Positions 51,809 through 61,143 of a stretch of 64,000 bases of DNA are shown piece after piece. The stretch's first letter is position 1. Every line of letters starts with the position of its first letter. The notes below the pieces were generated by a model. The model saw nothing but the letters and a program-made list of their open reading frames with translations. It did no database searches and was not told where the DNA came from. This stretch comes from Prevotellaceae bacterium (GTDB taxonomy: Bacteria; Bacteroidota; Bacteroidia; Bacteroidales; Bacteroidaceae): contig JABZLB010000006.1 of the NCBI GenBank assembly GCA_015256945.1, positions 24,587 to 88,586 of the forward strand. The letters run 5' to 3'. A program made the translations under genes and the position numbers.

Positions 51809-52726
51809 ATGAAAACCCTCTTAGTAATCACAGGACCGACAGGAGTAGGCAAAACAGAATTATGTTTGACAATTGCCAAACATCTCCATTCGCCTATCAT
51901 TAATGCCGATTCACGTCAAATTTTTGCAGAACTTCCAATAGGCACATGCGCCCCTACTGCTGAACAGCAGGCTGTTGTAAAGCATTATTTTGTAGGAAAT
52001 CACCACATACATGATTATTATAGTGCAGCAAAATTTGAGCAAGATGCTCTTTTACTACTTACAAAACTTTTTGATGGCAGTGAAGACGGTACTGCACACA
52101 ACACCATAATCATGTCAGGAGGCAGCATGATGTATATTGATGCTGTGTGTAAAGGCATCGATGATATTCCTACTGTTGACGATAATACGCGCCAAATGAT
52201 GAAACAGCGTCTTGCAAACGAAGGGCTTGAGGCTTTGGTAAATGAGCTGAAACATCTCGATGCTGAACACTGGAAGATTGTAGATCGCAACAATCCCCGC
52301 CGGGTTGTACATGCTCTGGAAATCTGCCATATGACGGGAAAGCCCTACTCTTCTTTCAGAACCAACAGCATAAAACAGCGCCCTTTCAATATTATTAAGA
52401 TTGGCCTGAACCGCCCCCGCGACATCCTTTATGAAAGAATTAATCAGCGTGTGCTGACCATGATGGATGAAGGTCTCGAAAACGAAGCCCGCAACGTATA
52501 TCCGCTACGCCATTTAAATTCATTAAATACAGTAGGTTATAAAGAGCTCTTTGCCTATTTCGACGAATTAATTCCTCTGAATGAAGCTGTCAGACAAATA
52601 CAATCGAACACACGCCAATACATGCGCAAGCAGCTTACATGGTTTAAAAAGGATGAGAATATGGCATGGTTCAATCCCGATAACATTGAAGATATCTTAA
52701 AATATATATATAATAACCCCGTTTAA
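51809..52726 (+). CDS. miaA: tRNA dimethylallyltransferase
   Basis: MiaA transfers a dimethylallyl group to adenine 37 of tRNAs that read codons starting with U. The 305-residue protein has the P-loop ITGPTGVGKTELCL at the N-terminus, then NADSRQIFAELPIGT with the catalytic Asp, and IIMSGGSMMYIDAVCKG. NNPRRVVHALEICHMTG and QIQSNTRQYMRKQLTWFKK near the end also match. The ATG lies six bases after the lpxA terminator, so the leader must be very short or the gene is read through the terminator. Confidence 0.96.
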   Translation: MKTLLVITGPTGVGKTELCLTIAKHLHSPIINADSRQIFAELPIGTCAPTAEQQAVVKHYFVGNHHIHDYYSAAKFEQDALLLLTKLFDGSEDGTAHNTIIMSGGSMMYIDAVCKGIDDIPTVDDNTRQMMKQRLANEGLEALVNELKHLDAEHWKIVDRNNPRRVVHALEICHMTGKPYSSFRTNSIKQRPFNIIKIGLNRPRDILYERINQRVLTMMDEGLENEARNVYPLRHLNSLNTVGYKELFAYFDELIPLNEAVRQIQSNTRQYMRKQLTWFKKDENMAWFNPDNIEDILKYIYNNPV

Positions 52727-52739
52727 TAAGCTTATTTAT

Positions 52740-52747
52740 TACTTTTG
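52740..52747 (+). promoter_or_regulatory. -7 box for the penicillin-binding protein gene
   Basis: TACTTTTG matches TAnnTTTG, 57 bases before the ATG at 52805. The -33 region is poor. Confidence 0.6.
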
Positions 52748-52804
52748 CATATAATCGTGTGTTGTCTTTTATACTGTAATTGACATTCTTTGACGACAAT
52801 TAAT

Positions 52805-55336
52805 ATGAATAAAATCAAAGCTTTCATCGGCTGGTGCTGGCACAAAGCCCGCCGCTTCTGGCCATGGTACAAGTCGTTATATCAAGGGCGTACCTGGTAC
52901 ACGAAGACATTCATAGCCTTCGTTTCTTTCATTGTTTTTCTGTTTCTTTATCTTGGTGCCGTCGACATTAATCTTTTCTGGCTCTTCGGTAAAAGCCCCG
53001 GTTACTTCTCTGGCATTATGGATCCTCCTTCCAATCAAGCGTCAGAGATTTACAGTGCTGACGGCAAGCTGATTGGGAAATTCTTTAACGAGAACCGCTC
53101 TCCCGTTAAATACGAAGAAATTAATCCTGCTTTCTTTAAGGCTTTAATTGCTACTGAGGACGAGCGCTACTATAAACGTCCTCGCGGACTGGCCATTGAC
53201 CCTGTTGGTATATTCAGTGCTATGAAAGACGCTGTGCTGCATCATGATGGTCGTGGTGCTTCTACCATCTCACAACAGCTGGCTAAAAACATGTTCCGCG
53301 TGCGCTCACAGTATTCAACTGGCCTCCTTGGGAAGATTCCAGGATTGAAGATTCTCATTGTCAAAAGTAAAGAATGGATCATCGCTACCAAGCTCGAGAC
53401 GGTGTATAACAAAAAGGAAATTATCACCATGTATGCCAATACGGTCGACTTTGGCAACAATGCCTATGGCATTAAAACGGCTTCCAAGACCTACTTTGGC
53501 ACTACACCCGACAGCCTTTCTACCCAGAACTGCGCCGTACTTGTAGGTATGCTCAAGGCAACTACAATGTACAATCCCAAAACTAATCCTGAAAACAGCT
53601 TGCGCAGGCGCAATACAGTGCTTAACAATATGTACAAGCACAACGATCTTACCAGGGCTGAATGCGACTCGTTAAAGGATACTCCTATCAAACTTCACTT
53701 TAAAGTAGAAGAAAATTACGACGGTCAGGCCATGTATTTCCGTGAGGCAATTGCCGAATATCTGAAGCCATGGTGTGAGGAAAACGGTTATGACCTGTAT
53801 AGTTCGGGCTTAAAAATTTATACAACTATCGACACTCGAATGCAGAAATATGCTGAGCAGGCTGCTACCAAACAGATGAAACAAGTTCAGCAGAATTTCA
53901 ATAACCACTGGAGTATTTCGCGTAAACAGAGCAAAAACTGGTTGCCACAGAGTCCGTGGCGCGACGAAAACGGTAAGGAAATACCAGGTTTTATCGACCA
54001 GATTGCACGCCGGCAGCCTTTCTACAAGCTCTTGGAGAGCAAATATTCAAACCATCCCGACTCCATCAGATACTACTATAAGGAATGGGTTCACCCTGTC
54101 AAGCTCTTCGATTATGACCGCGGTACCATTGTCAAAAACATGACGTCTGAAGACTCTATCAAGTATATGGTAACCTTTATGCACTGTGCAATGGTTGCCA
54201 TGGAGCCACAAACGGGAGCTGTTAAGGCATGGGTAGGCGACATCGACTTTAAGTCGTGGAAGTATGACAAGGTAACAGCCGAACGCCAGCCAGGCTCTAC
54301 TTTCAAGCTTTTTGTGTATACAGAGGCCATGAATCAGGGGCTTACACCATGTGATAAACGCCGTGACGAATATATCTCGATGGAGGTGTTCGATAAGAAA
54401 AAGAACGAAATGACCACATGGACACCAACAAATGCCAACGGCAGTTTCTCCGGCGACTCTATGCCTTTAAAGACTGCTTTCGCACGAAGTGTGAACTCAG
54501 TGGCCGTACGTTTAGGTCAGGAGATGGGAATCAAGCGTATTATTTCAACCGCACAGGCAATGGGAATTAAGAGCCCGCTCGACGATACCCCATCGCTTGC
54601 ACTGGGTTCGAGTGATGTTAATCTGCTCGAACTTACCGATGCCTATTGCACCGTAGCCAACAACGGCATGCACCATGATCCGGTACTTGTTACACATATT
54701 GTTGACAAAGACGGCAACGAGGTTTACTTAGACCGCAGCCAGGCCGAGCAGGTTATCCCTTATAAAAGTGCATTTCTCATGCAACAACTGTTGCAAGGAG
54801 GTATGAAAGAGCCGGGCGGTACAAGCATGAGCCTGTGGGGATACGTCGGTAACTTCCGCGATACAGACTTTGGAGGCAAAACAGGTACGTCGAATAACCA
54901 CTCGGATGCTTGGTTTGAATGCGTGTCTCCCAACCTTGTTGTAGGCGCCTGGGTGGGTGGCGAGTATCGAAGTATACACTTTAGAACAGGTGCCCTGGGA
55001 CAAGGATCGCGCACTGCTTTGCCTATCACCGGCTACTTTATGAATGCTGTTCTCTCCGACCCTGCCTTTAAAAAGTATCGCGGGCATTTCAGGAAGCCGG
55101 GCGATGGCGACAATATTACTCCCGACATGTATACATGTCAGAGCTACTATAAGGCTGCAAAAAGAGATACTACCCACCGCGACAGCACACACACCGTGAG
55201 TGTTGAAGAGGTTAATCTCGATGAAGACGGCGAACCAATAGCCATGCCTTCAGGTGCTGAAAACAAGTCAAACGAAACAAAAAAGAAAAGCGAGAAGAAG
55301 AGAAAAACCGAAGAAATAAACTTCGATGACCTCTAA
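52805..55336 (+). CDS. Class A penicillin-binding protein (PBP1A-like)
   Basis: This bifunctional enzyme polymerises and cross-links peptidoglycan. From MNKIKAFIGW the protein has 843 residues. A cytoplasmic basic segment is followed by one membrane helix (TFIAFVSFIVFLFLYLGAV). The GT51 glycosyltransferase domain has the catalytic Glu in LIATEDERYYKRPRG and GASTISQQLAKN. The transpeptidase domain has the active Ser in RQPGSTFKLF, the SVN motif in ARSVNSVAV and KTGTS in GGKTGTSNNHSDAW. The C-terminal tail is charged and probably disordered. The frame begins at a TTG (52790) but ATG at 52805 is preferred. Its last 11 bases overlap the next gene. Confidence 0.95.
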   Translation: MNKIKAFIGWCWHKARRFWPWYKSLYQGRTWYTKTFIAFVSFIVFLFLYLGAVDINLFWLFGKSPGYFSGIMDPPSNQASEIYSADGKLIGKFFNENRSPVKYEEINPAFFKALIATEDERYYKRPRGLAIDPVGIFSAMKDAVLHHDGRGASTISQQLAKNMFRVRSQYSTGLLGKIPGLKILIVKSKEWIIATKLETVYNKKEIITMYANTVDFGNNAYGIKTASKTYFGTTPDSLSTQNCAVLVGMLKATTMYNPKTNPENSLRRRNTVLNNMYKHNDLTRAECDSLKDTPIKLHFKVEENYDGQAMYFREAIAEYLKPWCEENGYDLYSSGLKIYTTIDTRMQKYAEQAATKQMKQVQQNFNNHWSISRKQSKNWLPQSPWRDENGKEIPGFIDQIARRQPFYKLLESKYSNHPDSIRYYYKEWVHPVKLFDYDRGTIVKNMTSEDSIKYMVTFMHCAMVAMEPQTGAVKAWVGDIDFKSWKYDKVTAERQPGSTFKLFVYTEAMNQGLTPCDKRRDEYISMEVFDKKKNEMTTWTPTNANGSFSGDSMPLKTAFARSVNSVAVRLGQEMGIKRIISTAQAMGIKSPLDDTPSLALGSSDVNLLELTDAYCTVANNGMHHDPVLVTHIVDKDGNEVYLDRSQAEQVIPYKSAFLMQQLLQGGMKEPGGTSMSLWGYVGNFRDTDFGGKTGTSNNHSDAWFECVSPNLVVGAWVGGEYRSIHFRTGALGQGSRTALPITGYFMNAVLSDPAFKKYRGHFRKPGDGDNITPDMYTCQSYYKAAKRDTTHRDSTHTVSVEEVNLDEDGEPIAMPSGAENKSNETKKKSEKKRKTEEINFDDL

Positions 55337-57092
55337 ACGCATGACAAAAGTTAAAGACGAAGGCCTCGATCTTAACAATAAGGAGCTGCAACAAGCACTC
55401 CAGGTTTTACAGTTTACCCGCCACTCGCTCTTCCTTACAGGGAAAGCAGGGACGGGTAAATCTACTTTTTTGCGATACATTGCATCGCACACCAGGAAAA
55501 AGCACATCGTTCTGGCACCAACAGGTATTGCAGCAATCAATGCCGGTGGCGTAACACTTCACAGCTTTTTCAAGCTCCCTTTCCACCCGTTGCTGCCGAA
55601 CGATGTACAATATTCTGTACGCAACCTGCGCAAAACATTAAAATATAACAGCGAAAAAATAAAGATTTTACGCGAGCTGGAGCTTATCATCATTGATGAA
55701 ATAAGTATGGTTCGCGCAGATGTTATCGACTTTATCGATAAGGTTTTGCGCGTATACAGCCAGAATATGCGCGAGCCTTTTGGTGGGAAACAGCTGCTTC
55801 TGGTAGGCGATATTTTCCAGCTCGAACCTGTTGTAAAGGAGGACGACCGGCAGTTACTTCAGCCCTTTTACCCGTCTTCTTTCTTTTTCGATGCAAAAGT
55901 ATTCCGTTTGGTGCAGCCTGTTGCAATTGAGCTGAAAACAATATACCGCCAGACCGACCCCACTTTTATACACCTTTTAGACAACATCAGAACATCGCAG
56001 GTTACCGATACCGACCTTAAGCTGCTCAACAGCAGGGTATGCAGCGAAGAAAAACCTACCGAAACCAATACCCATTTATCCATTACACTTTCAACACGCC
56101 GCGATACCGTAGACTACATCAACACGCGCAAGCTCAACGAACTCGACGGTGAAGCCGAAGTTTTTAAGGGAACCGTGGAGGGCGAATTTCCAGAAAGCAA
56201 CCTGCCTACTCCTAAGGAACTTCAGCTAAAAGCAGGTGCACAGGTACTGTTTGTGCGCAACGATGTTGAACATCGCTGGGTAAACGGCACACTTGGTACG
56301 GTAATCGGCTTCGACGAAGAAGAACATGACCGCATATTTGTCGTCACCGAAGATGGCCGTGAACTGGATGTAGAGCGTGCCATCTGGAGCAATATTCGCT
56401 ATACTTTCAACGATAAGGAAAAAAAAATAGAAGAGCAGGAACTGGGCACATATACGCAATTCCCGCTCCGTATGGCCTGGGCCATAACGGTACATAAAAG
56501 CCAGGGACTAACCTTTTCCAAAGTTCGTATCGACTTTACAGGCGGCGTATTTGCAGGAGGACAGACTTATGTAGCCCTCTCACGATGTACATCGCTCGAT
56601 GGTATCACGCTCAGCAAGCCCATTTTACGAAGTGATGTATACGTCAGACCGGAAGTAACGGCCTTCGCCCGTACCTTTAACAGCCAGGCCATTCTTGCCT
56701 CGGCCCTCAAACAATCAAAAGCTGACAGTGAATATTATGCAGCTGTACAGGCGTTTGACAAAGGAGATATGCAGGCGGCTATCGATATGTTTTTTCAGGC
56801 TATACACAGTAAATACATCATAGAAAGACCTGTACCGCGTCGCTATATCCGTCGCAAGCTGAATATTATAAACCGTCAGAAACAGGAGATTGACCGCTTG
56901 CAAAACGAACTTATCAGGCGCGACCAGTACTTAAAGCAGCTGGCTGTTGAATACCTCGTGATGGGCAAGGAATGCGAACACGAAGGTATGAGAGAAGCGG
57001 CCATACGCAATTATGAAAAGGCACTACAACTATGTCCCGACCTCCCGGAGGCGCTCCGACGGATAAAAAAGCTGAAAAAGAATACAGAATAA
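55326..57092 (+). CDS. Pif1/RecD2-like DNA helicase with C-terminal TPR
   Basis: This 588-residue SF1B helicase resembles Pif1. It has Walker A LTGKAGTGKSTFLRYI near 40, APTGIAAINAGGVTLHSFF, Walker B LIIIDEISMVRADV, GDIFQLEPV, and the later motifs GAQVLFVRND and ITVHKSQGLTFSKVRIDF followed by YVALSRCTSLDGI. After about residue 460 a helical tail carries a TPR-like pair (AVQAFDKGDMQAAIDMFFQA) and a final one (EGMREAAIRNYEKALQLCPD). Its start overlaps the end of the penicillin-binding protein gene by 11 bases; a Met six codons in (55341) would avoid overlap. The DNA substrate is unknown. Confidence 0.92.
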   Translation: MTSKRMTKVKDEGLDLNNKELQQALQVLQFTRHSLFLTGKAGTGKSTFLRYIASHTRKKHIVLAPTGIAAINAGGVTLHSFFKLPFHPLLPNDVQYSVRNLRKTLKYNSEKIKILRELELIIIDEISMVRADVIDFIDKVLRVYSQNMREPFGGKQLLLVGDIFQLEPVVKEDDRQLLQPFYPSSFFFDAKVFRLVQPVAIELKTIYRQTDPTFIHLLDNIRTSQVTDTDLKLLNSRVCSEEKPTETNTHLSITLSTRRDTVDYINTRKLNELDGEAEVFKGTVEGEFPESNLPTPKELQLKAGAQVLFVRNDVEHRWVNGTLGTVIGFDEEEHDRIFVVTEDGRELDVERAIWSNIRYTFNDKEKKIEEQELGTYTQFPLRMAWAITVHKSQGLTFSKVRIDFTGGVFAGGQTYVALSRCTSLDGITLSKPILRSDVYVRPEVTAFARTFNSQAILASALKQSKADSEYYAAVQAFDKGDMQAAIDMFFQAIHSKYIIERPVPRRYIRRKLNIINRQKQEIDRLQNELIRRDQYLKQLAVEYLVMGKECEHEGMREAAIRNYEKALQLCPDLPEALRRIKKLKKNTE

Positions 57093-57247
57093 AAAAATTC
57101 TATCCAATATTACGGACCTGCCCGATTCGGGGCGCATTGCCCTTGCCCATCACCTGTCCCGGTAAAGGAAACCGTTTATTGCATTTTCCAAGCAGAATTC
57201 TGACCATATCATTTGTCCAGTATTTATAAAAGTTGCATACATTACGA

Positions 57248-57358
57248 TATAACGTTCATTGTACGGCGGTCGTCAGCAACGCGTACCACGGTCGTCGAAC
57301 AACATGTATGGCATACGCCAACAGCGTTGCTGACGGTCGCCGTACAATCAGCGTTACA
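57248..57358. repeat. Intergenic palindromic repeat element, copy D
   Basis: This is the most perfect copy. The left arm 57258-57282 (core TACGGCGGTCGTCAGCAACG) pairs with the right arm 57324-57348 at all 25 positions if two G-T wobbles are allowed, which favours structure in a plus-strand transcript. The 41-base centre holds ACCACGGTCGTCG, a further copy of the motif. The flanks TATAACGTTC and AGCGTTACA are themselves roughly inverted. It lies in the 344-base gap between the convergent helicase and DUF2461 genes. Besides this and a terminator the gap holds nothing I can name. Confidence 0.88.
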
Positions 57359-57393
57359 TCAAAAAGCAGGGATATTCAGACAATAAGGCAAGA

Positions 57394-57433
57394 AAAAATA
57401 CGCGCATAACCAACAGGCTATACGCGTATTTTT
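57394..57433. terminator. Bidirectional terminator between helicase and DUF2461 genes
   Basis: AAATACGCGCATA pairs with TATACGCGTATTT around a short loop (one mismatch), with A-runs before and T-runs after. It can serve both convergent genes. Confidence 0.8.
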
Positions 57434-57436
57434 ATA

Positions 57437-58150
57437 TTATTCATAATCGTCAACCACACTATTCACCATATCCATCATGGGTTTGCCAACCTTAAAAATG
57501 TTCGACATGGCTTTCGTCCAGTTACCATTCTCAAAAAAACTGTCATCAACACAATGCCAGGCACAATAGTCCTTCATCTTAAGATAGGTCAGGAATTCAT
57601 AGTCCTTCGGGAAATCCTTAGGAGCCTTTTTAAGATGCCCTATGCCAAAACCCTTGCCACCTGACGGAAATTCGCCTTCCCATGTAGTGGCACCAGGATA
57701 GCCGAAGGTGTTGATAAACTGACCACTTTCTACACATCGTCTCCACTCGTTAATATTGGCCATTATTTCATTTCTCATCGAAGTAAGAATATTTGTAGGC
57801 AGCCAGTAACTGCCAATAGCCAGCAAACAATGACCGGGTTGAAGGTGAATATAATAGCCTCCATGTAACGATTTCTTACCCCGGGCGGAGATATAGGCGC
57901 CAAAATGGCGCTTGTAGGGCGACTTGTCAGGGCTGAATCGTGTATCGCGATAAAAGCGATAACAACAGTCTTTTACCGTAAGATGAGATACAGAAGGGTC
58001 AAATTTGGAAATGGTATTGATAGCTTCTTCAACACCTTTTTCAAATTCAGCCTTGGCTTTCTCATATTCAGCCTTATGCTCCTGAAACCAGGGACGATTG
58101 TTATTTTCTGCAATGTCACGCAGAAAATCGAATATTGGTTTTGTATCCAT
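57437..58150 (-). CDS. DUF2461 family protein
   Basis: This 237-residue protein matches the DUF2461 family (TIGR02453). Typical parts are an opening FDFLRDIAENNNRPWFQEHK, YRFYRDTRFSPDKSPYKRHFGAY, GGYYIHLQPGHCLLAIGSYW and RNEIMANINEW. There is no signal or membrane segment. The biochemical function is unknown as far as I know. It starts eight bases after the nth stop and probably shares its transcript. Confidence 0.9.
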   Translation of the reverse strand: MDTKPIFDFLRDIAENNNRPWFQEHKAEYEKAKAEFEKGVEEAINTISKFDPSVSHLTVKDCCYRFYRDTRFSPDKSPYKRHFGAYISARGKKSLHGGYYIHLQPGHCLLAIGSYWLPTNILTSMRNEIMANINEWRRCVESGQFINTFGYPGATTWEGEFPSGGKGFGIGHLKKAPKDFPKDYEFLTYLKMKDYCAWHCVDDSFFENGNWTKAMSNIFKVGKPMMDMVNSVVDDYE

Positions 58151-58158
58151 ATACTTAC

Positions 58159-58809
58159 CTACTCTAATTTACTCCCTTCCAACAGCTTGGGACAAATATG
58201 ATTGAATGCACATTCCTCGCATCTCGGCCGGGCACTCTGGCATACATAGCGCCCATGAAGGAGCAGCCAGTGATGCGCATCACGAATATCAGCCCCTGGA
58301 ATATGTGCTAAAAGATAATCTTCGACCTTGCGGGGGGTGTTGGCTGCTTTCGGAACAAGTCCGAGTCGGTGCGATACTCGATAAACGTGTGTATCGACAG
58401 CCATCGTAGCTTTACCAAACCAGACGGCCTGAATAACGTTGGCCGTCTTACGCCCTACGCCGGGAAGCTTTATCAATTCCTTTGGATCGTCGGGAACTTC
58501 ACCTCCATATTGACTTACCAGCATACGTGCCATCTCAACCAAATGGCGTGATTTGGCATTGGGATAACTAACACTATGCACAAACTCGAAAACGTCTTCG
58601 GGTTCGGCTTGTGCCATTAATCGGGGAGTTGGATATTTAGCAAAGAGAGCCGGTGTTATTGCATTGATGCGCTTATCGGTGCATTGGGCTGACAATAAAG
58701 TAGCACAAAGCAACTGGAAAGCAGAGCCAAAATGTAACTCTGTCGTTACATTTGGCTCCCTTTGCCGAAAATATGATAAAATATAATCGTAACGTTCTTT
58801 ACGCGTCAT
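58159..58809 (-). CDS. nth: Endonuclease III
   Basis: Nth is a DNA glycosylase/AP lyase that removes oxidised pyrimidines. The 216-residue protein has the helix-hairpin-helix LPGVGRKTANVIQ with the catalytic Lys, and the catalytic Asp in MAVDTHVYRVSHRLG. The C-terminal iron-sulfur cluster motif is C-x6-C-x2-C-x5-C in CQSARPRCEECAFNHICPK. All key residues are present and the length is standard. It lies 30 bases downstream of htpG and eight bases upstream of DUF2461. Confidence 0.97.
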   Translation of the reverse strand: MTRKERYDYILSYFRQREPNVTTELHFGSAFQLLCATLLSAQCTDKRINAITPALFAKYPTPRLMAQAEPEDVFEFVHSVSYPNAKSRHLVEMARMLVSQYGGEVPDDPKELIKLPGVGRKTANVIQAVWFGKATMAVDTHVYRVSHRLGLVPKAANTPRKVEDYLLAHIPGADIRDAHHWLLLHGRYVCQSARPRCEECAFNHICPKLLEGSKLE

Positions 58810-58839
58810 AAGCGTACTTTTATCAAACAGAAGAGCTTC

Positions 58840-60894
58840 CTACCCAATCATTTCAACTGAACGCTTCACAAATTTATCCAGTGCCTCGCCTTTTAACATG
58901 CCATTTTGCAACAGTGCAAGGTCAATAAGCTCGTGAACTACCTTGTTATTGCCTGCATAATCGGCCAGTACCTTGTTCTTTTTATCGCGCTGTTCGTTAA
59001 GAGATTTTTCAGTATTCTGAAGGTCATCCTTTTCTTCCTGAGTAACCTCTTCGGGTTTCTTCTTGCCCTGACTTTGGCGTAACGCATCCAAACGAGCCTG
59101 CAAACCCTTCAGTTCTGCCTCAATAGGCTTCAGAGGTTCTGTCACACTGGCATTGGCATCATTAAGTATTTCCTTTACCAAACGGTGGTCAGAATTGAGC
59201 ACTACTGTATAAGAGTCGGGCATTTCACCATAGAAACTCATGCCCGGCTGGAAGTGACTCATTTCCTTCATACGCCGCATATATTCGCTCTGTGTGATGA
59301 TAACGGGGGTACTTTCTTCACCTAAAGCCTCAACCTCAACATTGTAAGTTACTTTATTTCCCACAGGCATCTGCGAGCGAAACACCTCTGACAGTTTGTC
59401 ACTATCAGCAGTATCGAGCTGCTCTTTCTTTGTATCGTCCTTAGCAATCAACCTGTCTATAATATCAGCATCGACGCGAGAGAAACGGCTTTTTTCAAAT
59501 TTCTGCTCCAACATACTTACCATTGGCACATCAAGCTGGCCGTCAAACATCAGCACGCTGTACCCTTTTGCCTGGGCAGACTGGATATAAGTATATTGCT
59601 CATCCTTGTTAGTGGCATACAAATATATCAAATCGCCACTCTTATCAGTCTGGTTATCCTTAATAAGTGTTTTATATTCGTCGAAGGTAAAATACTTTCC
59701 GTCAACATCTTTAAAGAGGGCAAAATCCTTTGCACGGTCGTAGAAGTCTTCCTGCGAAAGCATACCATAGTTGATAAACAGCTTCAAATCGTCCCACTTT
59801 GTCTCATAATCCTTACGGTCGTCTTTGAAAATCTGTGCCAGGCGGTCGGCTACTTTCTTGGTAATATAAGTAGCAATCTTCTTTACATTGGCATCACTTT
59901 GCAGATAAGAGCGGCTGACATTCAGAGGAATATCAGGAGAATCGATCACTCCATGCAACAGCGTCAGGAAGTCAGGAACTATGCCTTCAACCTGGTCGGT
60001 GACGAAGACCTGATTGCAATAGAGCTGAATTTTGTTGCGTTGCAAGTCGATACTGTTATGAACGCGCGGGAAATAGAGAATGCCTGTAAGGTGGAAGGGG
60101 AAGTCAACATTGAGGTGAATCCAGAACAATGGCTCGTCCTGCATGGGATAAAGCGTATGATAGAACTTTTTATAATCCTCATCTTTAAGTGTAGACGGAG
60201 CCTTAACCCACAGCGGTTCAACGCTGTTGATAACGTTATCCTCGTCTGTTTCAACCTGCTTACCGTCCTTCCATTCGGTTTTTTTGCCAAAAATAACAGG
60301 TACTGCCATAAATTTACAGTACTTGTTCAGCAGCTCCTCAATCTTTGATTTTTCAAGAAATTCCTTGCAATCGTCCGATATATGAAGGATAACATCAGAG
60401 CCGTGACCTTCTCTTTCTGCATCTTCTATTGTAAATTCAGGAGAGCCATCACAGGTCCAACGGACGGCCTTTGCATCCTTTTGGTAGCTTCTGGTTACTA
60501 TTTCAACCTTATCTGATACCATGAAGGCAGAATAAAAGCCTAATCCAAAGTGGCCTATGATAGAAACATTCTCATCTTTATATTTAGAAAGGAAATCGGT
60601 AACGCCCGAGAAAGCAATCTGATTGATATACTTATCAATCTCTTCAGCCGTCATACCTATTCCGTTATCGCTGATTGTTAACGTTTTTGCATCTTTGTCA
60701 AGCTTTACGCGAACGGATGCATCACCAGCGTTTTCTTTGAAGATTCCTTTCTGTGCGAGGGCCTTTAACTTTTGTGTAGCATCGACGGCATTGGAAACTA
60801 ACTCACGTAAAAATATATCATGATCTGAGTAGAGAAACTTTTTAATCACGGGGAATATGTTCTCTGTCGTAACCCCAATATTACCTTTTTGCAT
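58840..60894 (-). CDS. htpG: Chaperone HtpG (Hsp90)
   Basis: HtpG is the bacterial Hsp90, an ATP-driven dimeric chaperone. The 684-residue protein has the GHKL ATPase domain at its N-terminus: FLRELVSNAVDATQKL, LTISDNGIGMTAEEI, GHFGLGFYSAFMVSD. The middle domain includes LNVSRSYLQSD with the conserved Arg. The C-terminal dimerisation domain contains a charged coiled segment (GLQARLDALRQSQGKKKPEE, about 600-640). I see no TAnnTTTG box upstream, which might mean control by another sigma factor. nth follows 30 bases after the stop. Confidence 0.97.
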   Translation of the reverse strand: MQKGNIGVTTENIFPVIKKFLYSDHDIFLRELVSNAVDATQKLKALAQKGIFKENAGDASVRVKLDKDAKTLTISDNGIGMTAEEIDKYINQIAFSGVTDFLSKYKDENVSIIGHFGLGFYSAFMVSDKVEIVTRSYQKDAKAVRWTCDGSPEFTIEDAEREGHGSDVILHISDDCKEFLEKSKIEELLNKYCKFMAVPVIFGKKTEWKDGKQVETDEDNVINSVEPLWVKAPSTLKDEDYKKFYHTLYPMQDEPLFWIHLNVDFPFHLTGILYFPRVHNSIDLQRNKIQLYCNQVFVTDQVEGIVPDFLTLLHGVIDSPDIPLNVSRSYLQSDANVKKIATYITKKVADRLAQIFKDDRKDYETKWDDLKLFINYGMLSQEDFYDRAKDFALFKDVDGKYFTFDEYKTLIKDNQTDKSGDLIYLYATNKDEQYTYIQSAQAKGYSVLMFDGQLDVPMVSMLEQKFEKSRFSRVDADIIDRLIAKDDTKKEQLDTADSDKLSEVFRSQMPVGNKVTYNVEVEALGEESTPVIITQSEYMRRMKEMSHFQPGMSFYGEMPDSYTVVLNSDHRLVKEILNDANASVTEPLKPIEAELKGLQARLDALRQSQGKKKPEEVTQEEKDDLQNTEKSLNEQRDKKNKVLADYAGNNKVVHELIDLALLQNGMLKGEALDKFVKRSVEMIG

Positions 60895-61038
60895 TGTAAT
60901 TATATGTTTTTAATTCAACTTTTACGCTCATTATCACAAAAAATGTGCCAATGCAAGGAAAATGTAAAAGCTTAAGAAAAAAAACGATGAAAAAACAAAA
61001 ATTACCGAATAATTTACATCAGGTAACACAAAATTACC

Positions 61039-61046
61039 TATCTTTG
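61039..61046 (+). promoter_or_regulatory. -7 box of a possible small RNA
   Basis: TATCTTTG matches TAnnTTTG on the plus strand. No plus-strand gene follows before a hairpin at 61102-61135. TTTA about 22 bases upstream is a weak -33 candidate. Confidence 0.5.
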
Positions 61047-61051
61047 GAACA

Positions 61052-61143
61052 TAGATTCATTTCAATAGGTTAAGGTTAGTTTTTTAAAAGGTTAAAAGAG
61101 GCCCCAATTCGAGTAGTGATTACCGTGAATTGGGGTCGTTTTA
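61052..61143 (+). ncRNA. Candidate small RNA of about 90 bases
   Basis: The stretch runs from a plus-strand -7 box to a hairpin, CCCCAATTC (61102-61110) paired with GAATTGGGG (61127-61135), followed by TCGTTTTATT. It has no credible ORF. The first half is A/T-rich with repeated GGTTAA motifs, and the second half is the hairpin. The same hairpin could instead end the minus-strand lipoprotein gene, whose stop is at 61144. The RNA call is a hypothesis. Confidence 0.35.
61102..61140. terminator. Hairpin terminator, probably for the minus-strand lipoprotein gene
   Basis: A perfect nine-base stem (CCCCAATTC with GAATTGGGG) has a 16-base loop. Moderately T-rich tracts flank it on both strands, so it could work in either direction. 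Confidence 0.65.

Noticed and set aside
59596..60348. 250-residue plus-strand ORF opposite htpG
   Set aside because: It is the antisense shadow of a well-conserved Hsp90 gene and has no promoter or family motif.
60935..60952. Sigma-54-like TGGCAC plus TTGTG upstream of htpG on the minus strand
   Set aside because: The -12 part has GT instead of GC, no activator site or gene is nearby, and a single near match is weak evidence.
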